NCBI GenBank assembly: GCA_902773035.1
Contig: CACYDB010000038.1
Coordinates: forward strand, 1 to 9,123
DNA from: an uncultured Ruminococcus sp.
GTDB lineage: Bacteria > Bacillota > Clostridia > Oscillospirales > Acutalibacteraceae
Direction of reading: 5' to 3'
DNA: 9,123 nucleotides
Shown: positions 1 through 5,055 of the stretch, piece after piece
Layout of the letters: every line of letters starts with the position of its first letter
Numbering within the stretch: the stretch's first letter is position 1
Translations under genes and position numbers: made by a program
The notes under the pieces: generated by a model
What the model saw: only the letters and a program-made list of their open reading frames with translations
The model's database searches: none
What the model was told of the DNA's origin: nothing

Positions 1-83
1 AGACGCTTGCTGTACTCGGAGATAGCGTCCGTCCAGTATTTTTCCTTGATTTTTCCGATACAGATTATGTTTACAGTCAGCAT
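1..83 (-). CDS. rlmH: 23S rRNA (pseudouridine1915-N3)-methyltransferase RlmH, N-terminal fragment
   Basis: Only the first 27 codons are inside the window; the gene runs off the left edge. The reading begins MLTVNIICIGKIKEKYW and continues TDAISEYSKR, which matches the start of the RlmH/YbeA SPOUT methyltransferase family (typically [I/V]xIGKLKEKY, then a Y[S/T]KR helix). RlmH methylates N3 of pseudouridine 1915 in helix 69 of 23S rRNA on the assembled 70S ribosome. The ATG at 81-83 has a GAGGT Shine-Dalgarno at 88-92 that overlaps the walJ stop codon, so the two genes are probably translationally coupled. The walJ-rlmH order is common in Firmicutes, which supports both calls. The SAM-binding and knot region cannot be checked here. 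Confidence 0.88.
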   Translation of the reverse strand, partial: MLTVNIICIGKIKEKYWTDAISEYSKR

Positions 84-90
84 AAATACC

Positions 91-879
91 TCAGAAAATG
101 ATTGACTTACCGTCGCTCTCACGCGGCGCGACGCTCAGAGTAAAGTCCAGATTACGCTTCATTCCGCAGACCTCAAGCGCGCTGAGATTGGTATTGAGCG
201 CGAGCTCGGGGAGGTTGTTGTGCTCGGAAAGATGACCTAGCATTATCCGAAAGTTGCCGCATCGCACAAAGTCGGCGATTTCAGCCGCGCAGGCGTCGTT
301 GGAGAGATGACCTCTGTCGGACAGTATCCTCGCCTTTACGGGCGGCGGATACATTCCGCGCTTGAGCATATTGACATCATGGTTCGACTCCACCACCGCA
401 AAGTCGCTGTTCCTTATTAGCTCGCGGACGGGCTCGGTCATAACGCCCATATCCGTAGCGATAACAGCCCGTCTGCCGTCGGGAGTAAAGACCTGATAGC
501 AGCAGCTTTCCCTTGCGTCGTGAGGTGTGTCGCAGCGCAAAACCTTCATATCACCCACCGCGATCTCATCCTCAATGACCTCGCATTTATTCTCCGCGGA
601 GATGAGGTTCTTCTCAGCCATAGCCTCGAGCGTTCCCCTGCTCGCGTAAATCTTAATGCCGTGACGCTTCGCGAAAACCCTCACGCCCTGACAGTGATCC
701 GTATGCTCGTGAGTCACAAACAGCGCGCCTATGGAGCTTATATCTATATTATTTTCATAAAGCATATTCTCGAGCTGCTTACAGCTTCTGCCCGCGTCGA
801 TCAGGACGCCCTCGCCCGACGAGCCTATATAGTAGCTGTTTCCGCTGCTTCCCGAGAAAAGCGGTACCACCTTCGCCAA
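91..879 (-). CDS. walJ: WalJ/YycJ-type metallo-beta-lactamase-fold hydrolase
   Basis: A 262-residue cytoplasmic MBL-fold protein. The metal signature THEHTDH is at residues 56-62 (H57, H59, D61, H62), followed by PHD at 119-121, ATD at 141-143 and GHLSEH at 215-220, the usual order of dinuclear metal ligands. The N-terminal PLFSGSSGNSYYI and the later DRGHLSND are typical of YycJ/WalJ. Family members are encoded near walRK in bacilli and have been linked to 5'-3' exonuclease activity and DNA repair; no walRK genes are visible here, so a cell-wall role cannot be inferred. The start is TTG (877-879). It has AAGGGG at 888-893 with 8-nt spacing, and an in-frame stop lies just upstream at 892-894. 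The gene begins 5 nt after ybaK ends and its stop overlaps the rlmH ribosome-binding site, so it is the middle gene of a three-gene operon. Confidence 0.92.
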   Translation of the reverse strand: MAKVVPLFSGSSGNSYYIGSSGEGVLIDAGRSCKQLENMLYENNIDISSIGALFVTHEHTDHCQGVRVFAKRHGIKIYASRGTLEAMAEKNLISAENKCEVIEDEIAVGDMKVLRCDTPHDARESCCYQVFTPDGRRAVIATDMGVMTEPVRELIRNSDFAVVESNHDVNMLKRGMYPPPVKARILSDRGHLSNDACAAEIADFVRCGNFRIMLGHLSEHNNLPELALNTNLSALEVCGMKRNLDFTLSVAPRESDGKSIIF

Positions 880-884
880 ATCAA

Positions 885-1370
885 TTACCCCTTATCCGTA
901 ATATCCGCCGTGTCAGCCCCGATAAAGCCTATGAGCTCATCGGAGGCGGCTTCGATCTGAAATCCGATCTTTCCCGCGCTTATGAAGATCGTCTCGAAAT
1001 CAAGCGCGGAAATGTCAAAGACGGTCTTGTAGTCCGACTTCATACCAATCGGCGAAACGTTACCCCTCGCGTATCCGCAGATCTTGACCAAGTCCTTGAC
1101 GTGAGTCATCTCGAGGCTCTTTTCACCGACCGCTGAGGCGGCTTTTTTGAGGTTGAGCTGAGAGTTCACGGGAATGTCAAAGACATAGAAGGCGCCGCTC
1201 CTGCCCTTCGCGACAAGAGTTTTGAACACCTGCGACGGATCCTGACCCATAAGGCGCGCGACCTCGTTACCCTCGACAGCCTCCTTGCCGTGAGGATATT
1301 GCAGAATCTTATGCTCAATTCCCGCTTTTTCGAGAATACGCGTAACATTTGTTTTGATATTCTTCGCCAA
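885..1370 (-). CDS. ybaK: Cys-tRNA(Pro)/aminoacyl-tRNA deacylase, YbaK/EbsC family
   Basis: A 161-residue single-domain YbaK protein. The family hydrolyses Cys-tRNA(Pro) formed when prolyl-tRNA synthetase mischarges cysteine. Seen here are TNVTRILEKAGIEH at the N-terminus, QVFKTLVAKG around residue 50 (the conserved catalytic-region lysine is K50) and GYARGNVSPIGM at 99-110, the family G-x-x-x-G-SPIG loop. I choose the TTG at 1368-1370. The frame is open to a TTG at 1380-1382 and a GTG at 1377-1379, but the promoter at 1388-1416 puts the transcription start near 1381, which would leave those codons leaderless. Starting MAKNIKTN also fits the family better. The Shine-Dalgarno is weak (GGTGAT). 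It is the first gene of ybaK-walJ-rlmH. Confidence 0.9.
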   Translation of the reverse strand: MAKNIKTNVTRILEKAGIEHKILQYPHGKEAVEGNEVARLMGQDPSQVFKTLVAKGRSGAFYVFDIPVNSQLNLKKAASAVGEKSLEMTHVKDLVKICGYARGNVSPIGMKSDYKTVFDISALDFETIFISAGKIGFQIEAASDELIGFIGADTADITDKG

Positions 1371-1387
1371 TTTGATCACCAACTTTT

Positions 1388-1416
1388 ATTTTACCATAAA
1401 CAAGCCTGTTTTTCAA
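1388..1416 (-). promoter_or_regulatory. Sigma-A promoter of the ybaK-walJ-rlmH operon
   Basis: On the minus strand, TTGAAA (1411-1416) is separated by 17 bp from TAAAAT (1388-1393), which has an extended -10 TGG directly upstream. The predicted start is near 1381, leaving about 11 nt before the chosen TTG start of ybaK. It lies immediately downstream of the brnA terminator. Confidence 0.75.
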
Positions 1417-1420
1417 CACG

Positions 1421-1447
1421 AAAAGAGCCGGCTCAGAGAGTCGGCTC
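1421..1447 (-). terminator. Rho-independent terminator after brnA
   Basis: A 9-bp stem with one GU-type position (1425-1433 with 1439-1447, arms GAGCCGGCT/AGTCGGCTC) and a 5-nt loop is followed on the minus strand by TTTT (1421-1424). It sits 20 nt after the brnA stop and separates the toxin-antitoxin locus from ybaK. Confidence 0.75.
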
Positions 1448-1466
1448 AAATGAGATAATTTGTCTT

Positions 1467-1676
1467 TTAAGTCCAGGAGAGCTTAAGCTTCTTCTTATGC
1501 TCCGCGCAGTCGGCAAGATAAAGGTTGATCAAGGTCTGATAAGGAATACCTGTCTCCTGCGCCTGCTCCTTAAAATAGTCGATAACCCTGTGGTCGATAT
1601 TGATTGTGATTTGTTTTTTAAGCTTTTTTGCGTAGGGGTTTTTTACACCGTTGGAAAAATCATAATTATCTAACAT
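1467..1676 (-). CDS. brnA: BrnA-like ribbon-helix-helix antitoxin
   Basis: A 69-residue, Lys-rich protein of the BrnA/CopG type. It has the opening motif NYDFSNGVKNPYAKK (residues 4-18), then a predicted DNA-binding beta strand KQITINID (21-28) and two helices, about 29-41 and 45-58 (PYQTLINLYLADC), the ribbon-helix-helix layout. BrnA neutralises the BrnT ribonuclease and represses its own promoter in characterised systems. The frame opens further to an ATG at 1692-1694, but the ATG at 1674-1676 has AAGGTG 8 nt upstream. It also begins one base after the brnT stop (TAA-G-ATG), the tight coupling usual for these pairs. All features look intact, in contrast to the toxin frame. A terminator follows at once. 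Confidence 0.85.
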   Translation of the reverse strand: MLDNYDFSNGVKNPYAKKLKKQITINIDHRVIDYFKEQAQETGIPYQTLINLYLADCAEHKKKLKLSWT

Positions 1677-1677
1677 C

Positions 1678-1971
1678 TTACTCACACCTTTCATAGTACT
1701 GTCTGGTTTCTCTCTTATCCGCTTTTCTTGCGGAAATAATGCGAATTACGGTTTCGGAAGCTCTGTAACAATGACATACAACAAGCAAATTCGCTTTAAA
1801 GCTTTGACCTAAAAGAATAAATCTTTCCTCCTCTTGTGAATGCTTGGGGTCAGGTATCATCAGCGCTTCTTCATCATAAAACACCGTGCTTGCTTCTTCA
1901 AATGATATTTTATGCTTTTTAATATTGATATCGTTTTAATTATTGTCCCACTCAAATCGTATTGTATCCAT
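1678..1971 (-). pseudogene. brnT: BrnT-family toxin, interrupted by an in-frame TAA at codon 12
   Basis: Reading from the ATG at 1969-1971, the frame gives MDTIRFEWDNN, then TAA (1936-1938), then NDINIKKHKISFEEA and on in the same frame without shift to the stop at 1678. The pieces together match a full BrnT toxin of about 97 residues: the N-terminal FEWD motif, the IKKHxISFEEA segment, the EALMIPDPKHSQEEERF region and the C-terminal VIRIISARKA. BrnT is a RelE-like ribonuclease that arrests translation. The stop sits where relatives usually carry Lys or a similar residue, and AAA to TAA is a single change. Translation restarting at the GTG at 1882-1884 would give 68 residues lacking the first strand, with no good ribosome-binding site. 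The toxin is therefore probably inactive. A sequencing error or readthrough is the main alternative. Confidence 0.82.
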
Positions 1972-1977
1972 AATTAT

Positions 1978-2005
1978 ATTATAATTATATGAACAATATT
2001 GTCAA
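1978..2005 (-). promoter_or_regulatory. brnTA promoter with palindrome over the -35 element
   Basis: On the minus strand, TTGACA (2000-2005) lies 16 bp from TATAAT (1978-1983). A perfect 10-bp palindrome ACAATATTGT (1993-2002) overlaps the -35 and is a candidate BrnA operator. Only 6 nt separate the -10 from the brnT ATG at 1971, so the transcript would start at or next to that ATG and have no Shine-Dalgarno sequence. Confidence 0.65.
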
Positions 2006-2027
2006 TAGTTTTTTGAAAATAAAACGC

Positions 2028-2054
2028 AAAAAGAGCCGGCATTTCTGCCGACTC
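2028..2054 (-). terminator. Rho-independent terminator downstream of metY
   Basis: On the minus strand the arms GAGTCGGCA/TGCCGGCTC (2046-2054 and 2033-2041, one GU pair) close a GAAA tetraloop and are followed by TTTTT (2028-2032). It lies 91 nt past the metY stop; the palindromic block at 2063-2119 sits in between. It also insulates the brnTA promoter from metY transcription. Confidence 0.8.
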
Positions 2055-2062
2055 TGTACTTT

Positions 2063-2119
2063 ATTCGTATAACGAATATCATCGCGCAAGCGATTTCATT
2101 CTTCATTCGCGCAGCGAAT
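2063..2119. repeat. Block of three short palindromes (hairpin-mosaic repeat, copy A)
   Basis: Three consecutive mini-hairpins have different stems. ATTCGT/ACGAAT with a 3-nt loop is at 2063-2077, ATCGC-GCAA-GCGAT at 2081-2094, and ATTCGC-GCA-GCGAAT at 2105-2119. The last two are joined by TTTCATTCTTCATT, a 14-mer that recurs exactly in the block at 6911-7035. The block is non-coding, lies in the 3' region of the metY transcript and appears to be a dispersed intergenic repeat family. No terminal inverted repeats, target duplication or transposase are visible. Confidence 0.6.
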
Positions 2120-2145
2120 ATCACTAATCACTAAAAAACTAAAAT

Positions 2146-3444
2146 CTACTTAACCGCCTCGAAAGCCTCGCTCAGATCAAACAGGATATCGTCGATATGC
2201 TCCGTGCCGATTGAGAGGCGGATCGTATTCGGCTTAATGCCCTGCTCAAGAAGCTCCTCCTCGTTGAGCTGTGAGTGAGTTGTTGAAGCGGGGTGGATCG
2301 CCAGAGACTTAACGTCCGCGACGTTCGCGAGCAGTGAGAATATCTGCAAATTGTCGATGAACTTCTTAGCCGTATTATCGTCGCCCTTGATTTCAAAGGT
2401 GAAGATCGAGCCTCCGCCGTTCGGGAAATACTTCTTGTAAAGCTTGTGGTAGCCCGAATCCCTGAGCGACGGATGGTTGATATGCTCAACCTGCGGATGC
2501 TTTTTCAGGAAGTCAATAACCTTCGCGGTGTTGTAAGCGTGACGCTCAACTCTGAGCGAGAGCGTTTCAAGTCCCTGCAGGAAGATAAAGGCGTGGAACG
2601 GCGAAAGAGTCGCGCCTGTATCGCGGAGCAGGATAGCTCTGATGTATGTAACGAACGCCGCGCCGGGAGCAGCCTGAGTGAACACAGCGCCGTGATAGCT
2701 CGGATTGGGCTCTGAGAACTGAGGGAATTTACCGCTCGCAGCCCAGTCAAACTTACCGCTCTCGATGATAACTCCGCCGATTGCCGTACCGTGACCGCCG
2801 ATAAACTTGGTCGCGGAGTGAACAACGATGTCCGCGCCGTACTCAATAGGTCTGAGCAGGAAGGGAGTTGCGAAGGTGCTGTCAACCACGAGCGGAATGT
2901 TGTGCCTGTGAGCGACCTCGGCTACAGCCTCAATATCAATAATATTAGAGTTCGGATTGCCGAGAGTCTCGATATAAAGCGCCTTTGTATTCTCGTCGAT
3001 GGCATTCTCAAACGCGCCTTTCTCGTCGGGATCAACAAAGGTCGTGCTGATACCGTAGTTAGTCAGCGTATGCGCGAGCAGGTTATAGGTGCCGCCGTAA
3101 ATCGTCTCCGCGGCGACGATGTTATCGCCCGCATGAGCGAGAGCCTGAATCGTATACGAGATAGCCGCCGCGCCCGAGGCTACGGCAAGAGCCGCGCTGC
3201 CTCCCTCAAGAGCCGCGATCCTCTCCTCAAAAACGGCTTGGGTGGGGTTTGTAAGCCTGCCGTAGATATTGCCCGCGTCTCTGAGTCCGAAGCGGTCAGC
3301 GGCGTGCTGACTGTCGTGGAAAACATATGAAGTCGTCGCGTAAATCGGAACGGCTCTGGCGTCTGTAACGGGGTCGGGACTTTCCTGACCGACGTGAAGC
3401 TGTTTTGTCTCAAATTTTAAATTTCTTTCTTTTAATGTACTCAT
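2146..3444 (-). CDS. metY: O-acetylhomoserine sulfhydrylase (aminocarboxypropyltransferase), PLP-dependent
   Basis: A 432-residue member of the Cys/Met-metabolism PLP enzyme family, full length for MetY. It probably condenses O-acetylhomoserine with sulfide to give homocysteine (the direct sulfhydrylation route to methionine); some relatives also accept O-acetylserine and make cysteine. Visible landmarks are YGR at 61-63 (phosphate contacts from the neighbouring subunit), ASGAAAI at 89-95, the pyridine-binding D188 in VDSTFATP, and the Schiff-base lysine K213 in HSATKFIGGHGT. The long insertion after the lysine, FDWAASGKFPQFSEP, is typical of MetY rather than MetB/MetC. The ATG at 3442-3444 has a strong GGAGG at 3452-3456. 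The gene is monocistronic, with its own promoter at 3594-3621 and a terminator at 2028-2054. The leader contains a Cys-Cys mini-ORF and a segment complementary to the ribosome-binding region, so control by cysteine is likely. Confidence 0.93.
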   Translation of the reverse strand: MSTLKERNLKFETKQLHVGQESPDPVTDARAVPIYATTSYVFHDSQHAADRFGLRDAGNIYGRLTNPTQAVFEERIAALEGGSAALAVASGAAAISYTIQALAHAGDNIVAAETIYGGTYNLLAHTLTNYGISTTFVDPDEKGAFENAIDENTKALYIETLGNPNSNIIDIEAVAEVAHRHNIPLVVDSTFATPFLLRPIEYGADIVVHSATKFIGGHGTAIGGVIIESGKFDWAASGKFPQFSEPNPSYHGAVFTQAAPGAAFVTYIRAILLRDTGATLSPFHAFIFLQGLETLSLRVERHAYNTAKVIDFLKKHPQVEHINHPSLRDSGYHKLYKKYFPNGGGSIFTFEIKGDDNTAKKFIDNLQIFSLLANVADVKSLAIHPASTTHSQLNEEELLEQGIKPNTIRLSIGTEHIDDILFDLSEAFEAVK

Positions 3445-3520
3445 TGTAATACCTCCGTAAATGTTAAATAATGTTTTGAAATTGAGAAAAGATTAAATTC
3501 ACATTCGTATGGTATTACAA
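3444..3520 (-). promoter_or_regulatory. Shine-Dalgarno-sequestering RNA element in the metY leader
   Basis: In the metY transcript, TTGTAATACC (plus 3511-3520) is perfectly complementary over 10 nt to GGTATTACAA (plus 3444-3453). The latter runs from the last GG of the GGAGG ribosome-binding site to the first base of the metY ATG. Pairing would block initiation. The upstream arm begins one base inside the second Cys codon region of the mini-ORF at 3499-3543 and spans the following AAT ACC codons, so a ribosome paused at the Cys codons would cover it. The fold is inferred and untested; the intervening loop is about 57 nt and AU-rich. Confidence 0.55.
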
Positions 3521-3543
3521 CATCGTATGTGGAAATGTTTCAT
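3499..3543 (-). CDS. Candidate 14-residue leader peptide with tandem Cys codons, upstream of metY
   Basis: The mini-ORF reads MKHFHIRCCNTIRM and ends in TGA. Its ATG (3541-3543) has AAGGTG at 3549-3554, 5 nt upstream, a better ribosome-binding site than several full genes in this window. It begins about 44 nt after the predicted transcription start of the metY promoter and ends 54 nt before the metY ATG. The two adjacent TGT codons are residues 8 and 9. Tandem codons for a pathway's amino acid in a short translated leader are the hallmark of attenuation control, and metY is a sulfur-assimilation gene. No rho-independent hairpin with a U tract lies between leader and gene, so control of translation rather than termination is the better guess. 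The peptide itself is probably non-functional; conservation in relatives would settle whether the ORF is real. Confidence 0.6.
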   Translation of the reverse strand: MKHFHIRCCNTIRM

Positions 3544-3593
3544 AAAATCACCTTATTCATATATAACCTATCAAGTTCGTAGGCTTTACGTAT

Positions 3594-3621
3594 ATAATAC
3601 CATAAAAATTCGTTTTGTCAA
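3594..3621 (-). promoter_or_regulatory. metY promoter
   Basis: On the minus strand, consensus TTGACA (3616-3621) lies 16 bp from TATTAT (3594-3599), with TGG directly before the -10 (extended -10). The predicted start is near 3587, giving a 143-nt leader. A 10-bp segment across the -10, TATGGTATTA (plus 3595-3604), recurs inverted in the leader at 3508-3517 and could also serve as a DNA-binding half-site. Confidence 0.75.
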
Positions 3622-3653
3622 GACTTTTTTTCACATATCAAAATTTTTCACAG

Positions 3654-3682
3654 AAAAAAAGACTGCCCGAAAGCAGTCTTTT
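3654..3682 (-). terminator. Rho-independent terminator after the ybeY-like gene
   Basis: Arms AAAGACTGC/GCAGTCTTT (3658-3666 and 3673-3681) with a 6-nt loop are followed on the minus strand by a seven-base T run (3654-3660). It lies 14 nt past the stop of the ybeY-like gene, and just upstream of the metY promoter. Confidence 0.85.
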
Positions 3683-3695
3683 GATTAAAAATTAA

Positions 3696-4187
3696 TTAGA
3701 TATAGCTTGAAGAAGCGGGTAGACCAAGCTGATACAGAGCCCACTCCTCTTTCTCGCGCATGGACACTCTGTCGAGCGCTCCGTCATAGCTATAACCCAG
3801 CAAGCCTAGTACGCCGTGAGCCGTCAGATACGCCATCTCACGCTGAAAAGAATGGTCATAAGCTACGGACTGGTCAACAGCCTTCTTGACAGAAATAACA
3901 ATGCTGCCAAGCTGCTTAGCTCCCGTGACCTTGTCCACATCAAATTCACCGTTTTCCCCTGCCGGCAGAGAAATCACAGCCTCGTCGGTAGTCATACCGA
4001 GGTATTCCTCGCTGAGCTTCTGAAACTCATTATCATCGGTGAAAGTAACCCCTATTTCAGCAGAGCCCTTAAAGCTCTCGGACTCAAGGATTGCGTGACA
4101 GCAACGTCTGATGAGCATTCTGATACCTGTCGGTATCTTGACTTCTTTTTGACAGTCTGTAATTACTACCCTGAGCTTATCTGCCAT
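3696..4187 (-). CDS. ybeY: YbeY-family protein with a degenerate active site
   Basis: A 163-residue protein with the YbeY fold signature: a VTFTDDNEFQKLSEEYLG segment (47-64), a TDEAVISLP segment (67-75) in place of the usual TDVLSFP, LGSIVIS at 93-99, and TAHGVLGLLGY at 122-132. YbeY is a zinc-dependent endoribonuclease acting in 16S rRNA maturation and ribosome quality control. The family zinc motif HGxLHLxGYDH is broken. H124 is kept, but the second His is G128 and the third is Y134. The conserved Arg of EYRG is L63. Catalysis as in E. coli YbeY is therefore unlikely. It follows a MarR regulator by 29 nt in an apparent operon, not the usual phoH-ybeY-era setting, so a divergent paralogue is more likely than the housekeeping copy. 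The ATG at 4185-4187 has GGAAGGA upstream. Confidence 0.75.
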   Translation of the reverse strand: MADKLRVVITDCQKEVKIPTGIRMLIRRCCHAILESESFKGSAEIGVTFTDDNEFQKLSEEYLGMTTDEAVISLPAGENGEFDVDKVTGAKQLGSIVISVKKAVDQSVAYDHSFQREMAYLTAHGVLGLLGYSYDGALDRVSMREKEEWALYQLGLPASSSYI

Positions 4188-4216
4188 AACCAGTCATCCT
4201 TCCCGGTTAAACTATC

Positions 4217-4660
4217 TCAATCGGTATTCATTTTTTCAAGCAAGGAGAGCAGTACGTCTTTTTCCTCGTCATCAAAGCAAGAGAGCATTTCGACAATTCT
4301 CAGCGAGCGGTATCTGTACGCCTCGTCAGCGATTTTCGCTCCCTCGTCGGTAAGAGAAATCACCATAGTACGCTTGTCAATACTGCTCGGAACCCTGATA
4401 ATAAAGCCCTTATTAGCCAGCTTGGTGAGCACCTCACTCGCTGAGGCTGGCTTGACATTCAGCTTTTCTGTCATTTCACGCTGCGTCATACTGCCGTTTT
4501 CTCTCAGGAGTATCAAAACTCTCCTCTGGCTCTTTTTGCCCTCGTAGAGAAAATGAGTTTTCTGTTCAAGATCGCGGATGTTCAAAAGAATTTTGTCGTT
4601 AACATCCTTATTCTCATAATCAGACGCTGTAATGACGCTCTTCTCTATCTTATCTGACAT
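4217..4660 (-). CDS. MarR-family winged helix-turn-helix regulator
   Basis: A 147-residue protein with the MarR architecture. Its N-terminal dimerisation helix includes LEQKTHFLYEG. The winged HTH spans about 47-107 (SMTQREMTEKLNVKPASASEVLTKL, recognition helix about 71-82), with the wing IDKRTMVISLTDEG at 94-107 carrying the family D95 and R97. A C-terminal dimer helix pair follows. MarR proteins usually repress their own operon and respond to small phenolics, oxidants or metals; nothing here identifies the ligand. The ATG (4658-4660) has GGGGAA upstream. It is transcribed with the ybeY-like gene from one or two consensus promoters flanked by inverted repeats, consistent with autoregulation. 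The absence of a linked efflux pump or oxidoreductase is unusual, so the main target may lie elsewhere. Confidence 0.88.
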   Translation of the reverse strand: MSDKIEKSVITASDYENKDVNDKILLNIRDLEQKTHFLYEGKKSQRRVLILLRENGSMTQREMTEKLNVKPASASEVLTKLANKGFIIRVPSSIDKRTMVISLTDEGAKIADEAYRYRSLRIVEMLSCFDDEEKDVLLSLLEKMNTD

Positions 4661-4685
4661 CTTAATTCCCCGTCACTTAATTAGG

Positions 4686-4737
4686 TACCTTGAGATGTAC
4701 TCATATTATAATACAAAATCAAGCTTTTGTCAAGGTA
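4686..4737 (-). promoter_or_regulatory. Consensus promoter P1 of marR-ybeY flanked by an inverted repeat
   Basis: On the minus strand, TTGACA (4728-4733) and TATAAT (4705-4710) are both perfect consensus with a 17-bp spacer. An inverted repeat TACCTTGA/TCAAGGTA (4686-4693 and 4730-4737) has one arm over the -35 and the other just past the predicted start near 4698, centres 44 bp apart. The similarity extends imperfectly outward (TTAGG(A)TACC). This is a plausible operator pair for the MarR protein. Confidence 0.7.
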
Positions 4738-4743
4738 TCCTAA

Positions 4744-5013
4744 CATAAAAAAATAGAAATTTCTCAGTTTTTAAAAATTTTTTGTATAAATACGTTAAAA
4801 ATCACTAGTTTTCCACTATTATTTAACCACGCAATAATATTGTATACAACTTGTTATTATTATACTGCTTTTTGGTGAATTTGTCAATATCCATTGTAAA
4901 TTATTCACATATTACACACCTATATAACCATTCTTTGTGAGCTATTCATACAATTCAGCGTTTTTATTATACAAGAAAGATTTACTTTTGATATTTTTTA
5001 CAACAAAATGGTG
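4744..5013. other. AT-rich intergenic region upstream of marR
   Basis: No convincing gene is seen in this stretch between the marR promoter P1 and the cotF-like terminator. It contains promoter P2 and its palindrome (4840-4887). A further weak minus-strand TATAAT lies near 4970, with no clear -35 partner. A short minus-strand ORF starting at 4894 overlaps P2 and lacks a ribosome-binding site. No tRNA, rRNA or GC-rich stable RNA fold stands out. Confidence 0.5.
4840..4887 (-). promoter_or_regulatory. Second consensus promoter P2 with palindromic candidate MarR operator
   Basis: On the minus strand, TTGACA (4882-4887) and TATAAT (4859-4864) are perfect consensus with a 17-bp spacer, with a predicted start near 4852. 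A perfect palindrome TTGTATACAA (4840-4849) lies directly downstream. Palindromes of this form occur in known MarR/OhrR-type operators. No terminator is visible before P1, so P2 probably adds a leader of about 190 nt to marR. Confidence 0.6.
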
Positions 5014-5017
5014 AAAG

Positions 5018-5043
5018 AAAACGGACAGCCTGTGAGCTGTCCG
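5018..5043 (-). terminator. Rho-independent terminator after the cotF-like pair
   Basis: An 8-bp GC-rich stem CGGACAGC/GCTGTCCG (5022-5029 and 5036-5043) with a 6-nt loop is followed on the minus strand by TTTT then CTTTC. It lies 12 nt past the stop at 5056. Confidence 0.8.
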
Positions 5044-5055
5044 CCTGATTCATTC

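Noticed and set aside
520..960. 146-codon open frame on the plus strand
   Set aside because: Antisense to walJ and the end of ybaK, and composition looks like a mirror of those genes.
1677..1694. Longer brnA starting at ATG 1694
   Set aside because: It would overlap the brnT end and has no ribosome-binding site; AAGGTG correctly precedes the ATG at 1676.
2791..3330. 179-codon open frame on the plus strand
   Set aside because: Antisense to the well-supported metY coding sequence, with no ribosome-binding site or recognisable product.
3445..3587. S-box (SAM) or T-box riboswitch in the metY leader
   Set aside because: The conserved S-box core and the T-box GGTGGNACCRCG-type segment are absent, and no terminator hairpin with a T run is seen in the leader.
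3816..4547. 243-codon open frame on the plus strand
   Set aside because: It lies opposite the ybeY-like and marR genes, which have clear family matches, ribosome-binding sites and promoters; its translation resembles no family.
4823..4894. 23-codon minus-strand ORF beginning MDIDKFTKK
   Set aside because: It has no ribosome-binding site and its codons overlap both hexamers of promoter P2, so it would not be in the P2 transcript.
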